Part shown: in pieces, positions 57,318-64,000 of the stretch
Layout of the letters: the number at the start of each line of letters is the position of its first letter
Position numbering within the stretch: position 1 is the first letter of the stretch
Source: Anagrus nilaparvatae
Lineage: Eukaryota > Arthropoda > Insecta > Hymenoptera > Mymaridae
DNA: 64,000 nt
Direction: 5' to 3'
NCBI GenBank assembly: GCA_022575985.1
Contig: JAKSXM010000147.1
Location: forward strand, 18,696,001-18,760,000
The notes under the pieces: generated by a model
What the model saw: the letters and a program-made list of their open reading frames with translations, nothing else
Databases searched by the model: none
Told to the model about the DNA's origin: nothing
Position numbers and translations under genes: made by a program

Positions 57318-58296
57318 GTGGGTGGACTACCGAATAATTAAAATTCCAAAAAATAAAAAAAATGGAGTTATTTTTCCAAAACTTGCAGTTTTTCGGTTCA
57401 TTTTTTTTTACAAAGGTCCCCGCACAAAAGTATAGGATTTTGCCTTTCGGTCGAATTGGCTGAATTTTGGATATGTTGTAGATTTTATCATTCTGAACAA
57501 AAGTCTCAATGGGCACAAAGCTCAAAAGTCTCATCTGTAGCGTCTACGGAGCTTGAAAGCTCCAAAGCTCCATCATGGCAAGATCGCTTCAAAACCTTTT
57601 TTCTTTTATTTTTAAAGTATACCTTTATGTTTTTGAGGTCGCTAATTCCAAATTTAATGTCAAATTGACATTATTGACAGTTGGCAGCTGTCAACTAGCT
57701 GTCAAATTGACAGCAGAATACTAAAAACTTAAAAAACGTTGTTATTATAACATCAGTTTTGAACTTAGCAACCTCGAAAGCATATAGTGAAATCATTATT
57801 TTAATATTTTTGTATTCTGTTGTCAATTTGACAGCTAGTTGACAGCTGCCAACTGTCAACTTTGTCATTATGAAATACGATTTGAACTCAGCAACCTCGA
57901 AAACATATTGTGAATATATTATTTTAATATTTTTGTATTCTGTTGTCAATTTGACAGCTAGTTGACAGCTTCCAACTGTCAATAATGTCAATTTGACATT
58001 AGATTTGGAATTAGTGACCTCAAAAACATAAAGGTATACTTTAAAAATAAAAGAAAAAAGGTTTTGAAGCGATCTTGCCATGTTGGAGCTTTGGAGCTTT
58101 CAAGCTCCGTAGACGCCACAGTTGAGATTTTTGGGCTTTGTGCCCATTGAGACTTTTGTTCAGAATGATAAAATCTACAACATATCCAAAATTCAGCCAA
58201 TTCGACCGAAAGAAAAAATCCTATACTTTTGTGCGGGGTCCTTTGGCTATAAAATTTGAACAAGTGAAAAAATTTTTTTCTCCCTAGTCCACCCAC
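57318..58296. mobile_element. TA-flanked element, host of a nested palindrome
   Basis: GTGGGTGGACTA and its inverse TAGTCCACCCAC end the element, with TA outside both ends. Excluding the nested element it is about 150 bp and not palindromic. No coding region. Confidence 0.6.
57415..58241. mobile_element. Second Spy-like palindrome (AAA/TTT, no duplication)
   Basis: The ends GGTCCCCGCAC and, inverted, GGACCCCGCAC lie directly between AAA (57412-57414) and TTT (58242-58244). The inverted arms are about 270 bp. The centre has three copies of a TTGACAGCTAGTTGACAGCT-type block. Both arms hold the same inward-reading frame (57456-57668 plus, 57988-58296 minus), matching no family I know and best explained by arm symmetry. 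The terminal sequence is shared with the 1.9-kb element at 6469. Confidence 0.7.
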
Positions 58297-58482
58297 TAGA
58301 TAATAGGTTAATAAAAAAAAAAAAAAAATTTTGACTATATGTCAATTAGTTTTTCAGATATCGTGGCAACCGTTTTAAAAAAAGTCATTTTGAGATAAAT
58401 GCATTTAAAGTTTTTTTTACATTTTTTTTTTATTTTTTTATAAAAAAATTTAATTTTTTTTAGTTTTATTAATCACTGATAT

Positions 58483-60260
58483 TTAGTCATCTATTCCTGG
58501 ACCGTATAGAAGACCATACATCGCTTCATACTCTTCTTCCTGCTCTGCCAAGGCTTGTTTTTTGGCCATACGGGCTTCTTTTGTCGCTTGACGATTTTCA
58601 AACTCTGCAAACCGAATGCATTCTGCGTCCCTTTTTTGAATATAATTATATGCATGTACTCCAATTTTAACTTCTGAAGCCTCTAATATTTTTAACATTG
58701 CTATAGAGCCTGCATTGAATATACAAGCAGCAATCCAAGCTGCCATTTCTACAATACTTCCAAATGTGAAATTATGTTTAGGAACAAGAGACCATATAAC
58801 GTTTTTAAAACTCTCATTATTATTTTGGGTATTTTTTCCCAAACATCTTGTTAACAATTGCTCATCTGTCAAAGTTGTAAAAACTGGTTTTAAAAGTTCC
58901 TGCACTTCCGTACTCAATGCTGGTTCATGAATGAAACTTGTATTTTCAGCTTGGGCTTGCAAATACTTGCACCATTCAATATTGCACTTTTCATGATTCG
59001 GATTTTTATTGGTTGAAATGTAATGATAAAAAATAGCCCAAATTGCATTTTTCATTTTCTGTATGCAGTCAGGGTTATTTTTAATCGCTATTCCATAAAA
59101 TAATGAAAATTTTTTCATTATTTGACCACTCAAATCTTTAGTTTTGGTCACGGGCTCATTGCTTGGATTTTTTTTTGTCTTCTTTTTCGTAGATTCTGCT
59201 TTTTTTTTGCTTGATTAATGATTTTTTTTCTTTCATTTAAAGCCTTTTTTACCTCTTTTAATTGTCTAAACATTCTTTTGCCTACGTGTAGAACGCATTC
59301 CAATTTCGTTACAATAAGATCGAGGTATGGGTTCATAGCAATAAGATTTTTAAAAGTTTTTGTATCACCATCGTCAATATAATGGGAATATTTTACTTCG
59401 TGTAGTTTCTCAGATCGTATAAACATTTCGTTCATTCCTTGAACTTCCATACCTCCAGAGCTACCTTCATAATTTATTTCACAACTTTTTTTATGCTCGC
59501 CTTCAAACCATAAATAAAATTCATCTGGAGACTTGTTTCGTTTGTTAATATTACACATTTGACAAGATTTACAGGATAGAAACAAATCAAGAACTTTTCC
59601 GGTATATTTTCCAATGATAGTTGAAACTCCGATATGCGAGGAAAATCCTCTCTTTGCCCAAGTCCCATCTCCTGACACAGTAAAGCGATTTTCAAGTAAT
59701 CCTTTGTTTTTCAATAATTTTTTCTCCTCTAATCCTGCCTTTTTCAAAATCATATGATACACAGATTCAGTAGCCGTTTTTATATCACTTAAAGTTGCGT
59801 AATATTTATTATTTGAAAAATCGTGACTCAAATCCATCATTGAGCAAAATAATTTCACTCCTCTAATGCCAACTCCTATAACCCTCATAACAAAAATAAA
59901 TTTTCGATTTATTTCAAAATCGTTTTTTATTCGATGGCATGAATCAATAACTCTGTTTTTGCATTGGCATAACAAAACAACTTGAAATCCAAGATCCTTT
60001 ACACAAGTTTTTTGAAACCTTATATCATTATCGCAATTTTTACATTTAATAAAAGTTGATAACGTAAAAAAAAAATGAGTGAACGAAATTATAGTGTAAT
60101 CAATGGAAGTGTCATATTTTGTCCGTAATTGATCAGAGTTATTCAATTTTCATAGATTTTTTAATAGAAAAGCGATTCGCCGAAAATTTACGGTTTTTTT
60201 TTCGACTTTTCCTTATTGGATTTTGACGACTTCCTTTATGGAGTTTAGATTTTTCATTAA
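58483..60260 (-). pseudogene. Mutator-like (MULE) transposase, frameshifted
   Basis: Three consecutive minus-strand frames make one arthropod Mutator-like transposase. A basic N-terminus (60260-60139, KGSRQNPIRKSRKKNRKF) leads into a 332-codon frame (60146-59148) and then a 222-codon frame (59151-58483). Seen: a CKNC motif near residue 36, LGFQVVLLCQC, SGDGTWAKRGFSS with Asp 160, YIDDGDTKTF with Asp near 258-261 and ECVLHVGKRM. NTQNNNESF with Glu 113 of the last frame follows, and an acidic/basic coiled tail ends it. These supply the DDE catalytic set. Frameshifts near 60146 and 59150 interrupt it; no other damage is evident. Terminal repeats were not identified. Confidence 0.85.
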
Positions 60261-61026
60261 TTATAATCATACTTAAGAATTTTAAAGGTAACTTGGAATA
60301 ATGAGTAAAAACAATTAACTGATTCGTAAGAATAAAAAATGATATAAATAATATAATAAGGAAAATGTGATACATGCATTATACGTGCATCTCTAATATA
60401 TAATAGATTATATTTTACCACATGCATAAGAAATAAGATATTAACCAGGTTCATCTTTCTTATCTTTTTAAAAATTAAAGAAGTAAATCTTCTTGAAAAA
60501 ATTTGGTTTTTCCACGGGGTTTTACGTGATTTCGTAGATAATTATTTAAAATTAAACGGAATTACCATTTCTTTTTTAACAAGCTTATCCATAGAAAAAT
60601 TTGAAGCTGATAAAAATGTTTATTATTTAAATAAAAACAAAAATATTTTAAATATTTATATAAAATATAAAATACAAAAATATAAATAAATTCTTATTAT
60701 CGTAAAATAAGGTGGAGAATAAAAATATATACTTCAATACATACAATTGTACACAGAATCGGTACGCATGGAGAGGCTACTTTTTTATCTCGTATAAGAG
60801 TTAGAAAATACTCTACAACTTGAAAACGGAATCGAATTTTGGCTTAAAATTTTATTTGCATATTTTTGATGTGTTAAACTTCAAAAATATGCTAAAAAAA
60901 AATCGATTTGCTACTCCCAACAAATGAGAACATGCCCTTAAACAAAGTTATTACAAAAATCATTTACTTTTTTTCAAATCTTTCTTTTTATGAAAAAAGT
61001 ATTAATTAAGTTTTTTATATATGTCG
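60261..61026. other. AT-rich flank, no gene seen
   Basis: Possibly non-coding 5' sequence of the MULE, then unique AT-rich DNA. I find no convincing terminal inverted repeat partner. Confidence 0.4.
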
Positions 61027-62515
61027 TAGGGAAGTAGAGAAATCCGTGATTTAGCCAAATCCCTAGTGATTTAGCCAAATCGTACGTAGTATACTAATGG
61101 AAGTTTCGATCGCCTATTTCCCTAAAATTTTTAGTAAAGAAGAAGAAAATTATAGTTGTTGTCTACTACACCGATAGCCTTTAGGGAAGTAGACGAATCA
61201 TCTACTTCTCTGATATAAGCTCAGTGGAGTAAACTAATTTATTTAATTTCTCTACTTCACGGATGGCTCTTAGGGAGGTAAAAAACAAAGAGAATTTGGC
61301 GTTTATGCCTTATAAATTTTATTTTATAATAAAAATATTGCAAAAAAGAGAGTTACAATTTTTAATTAATATAAACATTTCTTTTTAACCCTTATGTACC
61401 CGTTGGAGTACCTGGGTACTATTTTGGCCGAAAATTGTCGATTTCTCGGATTTGACTTAAAATTTTGAACTGTGCTTTTAGGCCAGCTTTAAACAACTAA
61501 TTTTAAATAGATTTTTGCATACTGCGCATGAAAAAAATTGTTTAAATATAAAAAATAAAATCGTTAAAAAAAAAGTACACTCCTGACCCGCTGGAGTACC
61601 CGGGTACTATACTACTTATATATGCTTTTTTTTGTATTAAATGTATCATTTACATTTTTTTTTTTTAGTTTTATTTGTTATTAAGACATGAAAGTCCTGT
61701 ATGACATCGAGAATTGCACGGGATTCCTGACTTAAAACATTTGCAACTATTAGTGCCGCATAATTTTTTGGCTGATTTATAGTTGCATTTGCAGAAGCTT
61801 TGTCCACCACTCATAGATTGTTTTGTAGTAGCTTCACGTAGAGGAATTAAAACATCTCTAGGCACTTCGGAAATTTGAATTAACTTTAGTTTACATTTAT
61901 GCAAATCGGTTAAATATCGGTTAAATCCATTAAATAACAATCTGTTCTTGAGATTTTGTCCAAACTATATTATTACTACTATTTTGATTTTCGTTTAAAG
62001 CTTTTAATTTTTTTTCAAAATCTTCTTGATCTACCAAAATCTCTTGTATTGGTACCTTTCTATACATTAAAAAAAAAAAATAATCAAATATTTTCCATTA
62101 AACACCTTTACAAAACCGATAAACACTGAAACTCATTGGCAGTAAATTCTATAAGTTTTATTTACGTTATATCTACTGTATAAAATAAATAAACAAATCT
62201 TGAATATTTTAAAATTCTTTTTGTACTAAATAAAATTTTTAAAAAAATTTAAATGTCAATGTTTAATAAGAAGTGTTTATATAATTTAATATATAAGGCA
62301 TAATCACCAAATTCTGTTTGTCTTTTACTTCCCTAAGAAACATCTGTGAAGTAGACAAATAAAATAAATTAGTTTACTCCACTGAGTTTATATCAGTGAA
62401 GTAGACGATTCCTCTATTTCCCTAAAGGCTATCGGTGTAGTAGACAACAGCTATAATTTTCGTATACTTCACTAAAAATTTTAGGGAAGTAGGCGATCGA
62501 AACTTCCATTAGTCT
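61027..62515. mobile_element. Ginger-like DNA transposon remnant, copy 2
   Basis: Ends and subterminal repeats (GGGAAGTAGACGA, GATTTAGCCAAAT, TAGTTGTTGTCTACTACACC) match copy 1. The left part is interrupted near 61386-61620 by sequence starting TTAACCCTTATGTACCC with two direct copies of TGGAGTACCYGGGTACTAT, perhaps a TTAA-inserting MITE fragment. The right end is cut at about 62515, where tandem repeats begin. Encodes the Cys-rich tail at 61671-61940. Confidence 0.65.
61671..61940 (-). pseudogene. Cys-rich C-terminal tail of a Ginger-like transposase
   Basis: The 89-codon frame reads KLIQISEVPRDVLIPLREA, then a Gly-Gly-Gln linker and a zinc-binding CKCNYKSAKKLCGTNSCKC, SGIPCNSRCH block. That CxCx..CxxxxCxC...CxxxC pattern is the tail of Ginger/KRBA2-type integrases, comparable to CXC domains. 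The segment before it (found in copy 1) is missing here, so the two copies are complementary deletions. Confidence 0.7.
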
Positions 62516-63015
62516 AGAAATTCGTTTTTAGAACATCAAAATAAGTAACCATGGTATTTTAATTTATAACTTTTGCACAAAGTAAAATATTCACCCTCTG
62601 TAATAAGTAACCAAGGTATTTTAATTTATAACTTTTGCACAAAGTAAAATATTCACCCTCTGGGGCAGTTTAGAGGGTGATTGGGGTAGCTGGGGCAAAA
62701 ACTAAGGGTGATAGGTAAATTCTGACTTGAAATTCGTTTTTAGAACATCAAAATATGTAAATAAGGTACTTTTATGTTTAACAATTGAACATAGTAAAAT
62801 ATTTGCTTTTTGGGGCGGTTTAGAGGATGGCTGGGGGTAGTATGGGCAAAATCTGAGGGTGTAGGCTAAATTCTGACTTCAGATTCGGTTTTAGGACATC
62901 AAAATACGTAACTAAAGTACTTTTATTTTTAACTTTTGGACATAGTAAAATATTTGCTTTTTGAGTGGTTTAGAGGGTGGCTGAGGCAAAATCTGAGGGT
63001 GTAGGCTAAATTAAA
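62516..63015 (+). repeat. Tandem repeats with GGGGCxGTTTAGAGG
   Basis: Three diverged units start near 62518, 62728 and 62880 with ATTCGTTTTTAGAACATC or ATTCGGTTTTAGGACATC and include TAAAATATT and GGTTTAGAGGRTGGCTG. An 80-bp sub-block (AAGTAACCAWGGTATTTTA) is itself duplicated in the first unit. No gene. Confidence 0.75.
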
Positions 63016-63030
63016 CGCCCTAAATAAGCC

Positions 63031-64000
63031 TAAAAAATATTTTCTATATAAAGGTAGGTAGTAAAAATTCCCGCCCAATCCGAATCTGGCCATATTTTTT
63101 CGGAAAAACCTCAGGAAAAGCCGGAAAATTGGTTAAACGAAAGGAAACTGGAAAATACAAATTTCTCAAAAAGCGTCTTTTTTTTTTTTTTTTTAATTTT
63201 TTTTACATATGTTTTCCCATACTTTTCATGCTGGTAAACTTTTTTTTTGACACATTTGCCTTTTAAGCACTTAAAAATCAATTTTAGGCTCAAAAAAATG
63301 ATTTTGGAAATTGTTCATTTTCTGAATTTTCCAATTTTCTCGCTTTTCCTGATAGTCCTGATAGAAAATAAAAAATCTGACTTGATTTTCGGATTCCTCG
63401 GGAAATTTCACATTGAAAACCCTCCTGGGTAAAATTTTAGAGGCCTATTTGACGCTGTAAAAAAAAGAAAAACAAAGTAACCTGCTAAAATCAAAAAAAT
63501 AAACAAAATAAAAAAATAACAAAATTTAATTATCTTTAATTATGTTTGATTTTAGCAGGTTACTTTGTTTTTCTTTTTTTTACAGCGTCAAATAGGCCTC
63601 TAAAATTTTACCCAAGAGGGTTTTCAATGTAAAATTTCCCGAGGAATCCGAAAATCAAGTCAGATTTTTCATTTTCTATCAGGAAAAGCGAGAAAATTGG
63701 AAAATTCAGAAAATGAACAATTTTCAAAATCATTTTTTTGAGCCTAAAATTGATTTTTAAGTGCTTAAAACGCAAATGTGTCAAAAAAAAAGTTTACCAG
63801 CATGAAAAGTATGGGAAAACATATGTAAAAAAAATTAAAAAAAAAAAAAAAGTGACGCTTTTTGAGAAATTTGTATTTTCCAGTTTCCTTTCGTTTAACC
63901 AATTTTGCGGCTTTTCCTGAGGTTTTTCCGAAAAAATATGGCCAGATTCGGATTGGGCGGGAATTTTTACTACCTACCTTTATATAGAAAATATTTTTTA
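63031..64000. repeat. Large palindrome, cut by the window edge
   Basis: TAAAAAATATTTTCTATATA at 63031 is the exact inverse of the last bases of the window, and the arms match inward to about 63520. Each arm contains CCGCCCAATCCGAATC and CGGATTCCTCGGGAAATTT, the sub-motif shared with the 6.4-kb and 21.9-kb palindromes. Mirrored short frames (63111-63293, 63738-63920) are symmetry products. The element may extend past the window. Confidence 0.85.

Noticed and set aside
57695..58296. Frames of 102-128 codons in the 57-kb palindrome
   Set aside because: They mirror each other because the arms are inverted; no known domain and no conservation argument.
1..64000. Integrated DNA-virus or polydnavirus segment
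   Set aside because: No viral genes, no excision-motif pairs that I can recognise, and all coding remnants belong to transposable elements or to one host gene.

Overview
The window is AT-rich eukaryotic DNA, almost all of it non-coding and repeat-derived. The mobile elements (Helitrons, jockey- and R1-type LINEs, BEL/Pao, Mutator-like, Ginger-like, many TA-inserting MITEs and giant palindromes) point to an arthropod, most likely an insect. An AT-rich, repeat-rich insect such as a parasitoid wasp would fit, but the sequence alone does not settle the species.

The only host gene I can support lies on the minus strand. Two exons (54436-54609, then 16962-17389) have good splice sites, matching phase 1 junctions and no stops. 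They read as the Gly/Met/Asn/Ser-rich linker that precedes the last RRM of an hnRNP M / rumpelstiltskin-type RNA-binding protein. If they are adjacent, the intron between them is about 37 kb and holds most of the window. The flanks (1-16961 and 54610-64000) show no further exon and are probably more intron.

Layout. 0-4.6 kb: a tRNA-bearing palindrome, a minus-strand Helitron with a minisatellite core, and a TTAA-flanked MITE. 4.6-10.7 kb: a tandem array with a recurring 15-bp palindrome, split by a 3.9-kb palindrome that itself carries a TSD-less Spy-like element. 11.2-15.9 kb: a decayed autonomous Helitron helicase interrupted by a LINE with an 8-bp target duplication. 17-17.4 kb: host exon. 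19.5-21.1 kb: MITE, MULE fragment, tRNA-headed SINE-like unit. 21.9-27 kb: a 5.1-kb palindrome with a TA-inserted palindrome in one arm. 27.7-39 kb: inverted clusters of a ~95-bp repeat, with 508-bp tandem repeats, a BEL/Pao remnant and a long LINE between them. 39-44.9 kb: foldback repeats, a Ginger-like remnant and an R1-clade LINE. 44.9-53.1 kb: a satellite of ~175-bp monomers containing two back-to-back 2,458-bp 14-mers with no difference seen, bounded by imperfect TTAAG-type inverted ends. 53.1-54.3 kb: Helitron with a nested TA element. 54.4 kb: host exon. 56.6-64 kb: LINE end, nested palindromes, a frameshifted Mutator-like transposase, a second Ginger-like remnant, tandem repeats, and a palindrome that reaches the window edge.

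The most informative feature is that inverted arms act as internal controls: one arm keeps the empty site for an insertion in the other. This fixes target-site behaviour for several elements directly from the sequence. Several of the giant palindromes also share a sub-motif (GATTCGGATT ... CGGGAAATTTTACAT), which suggests one family of large foldback elements that I cannot assign to a named superfamily.
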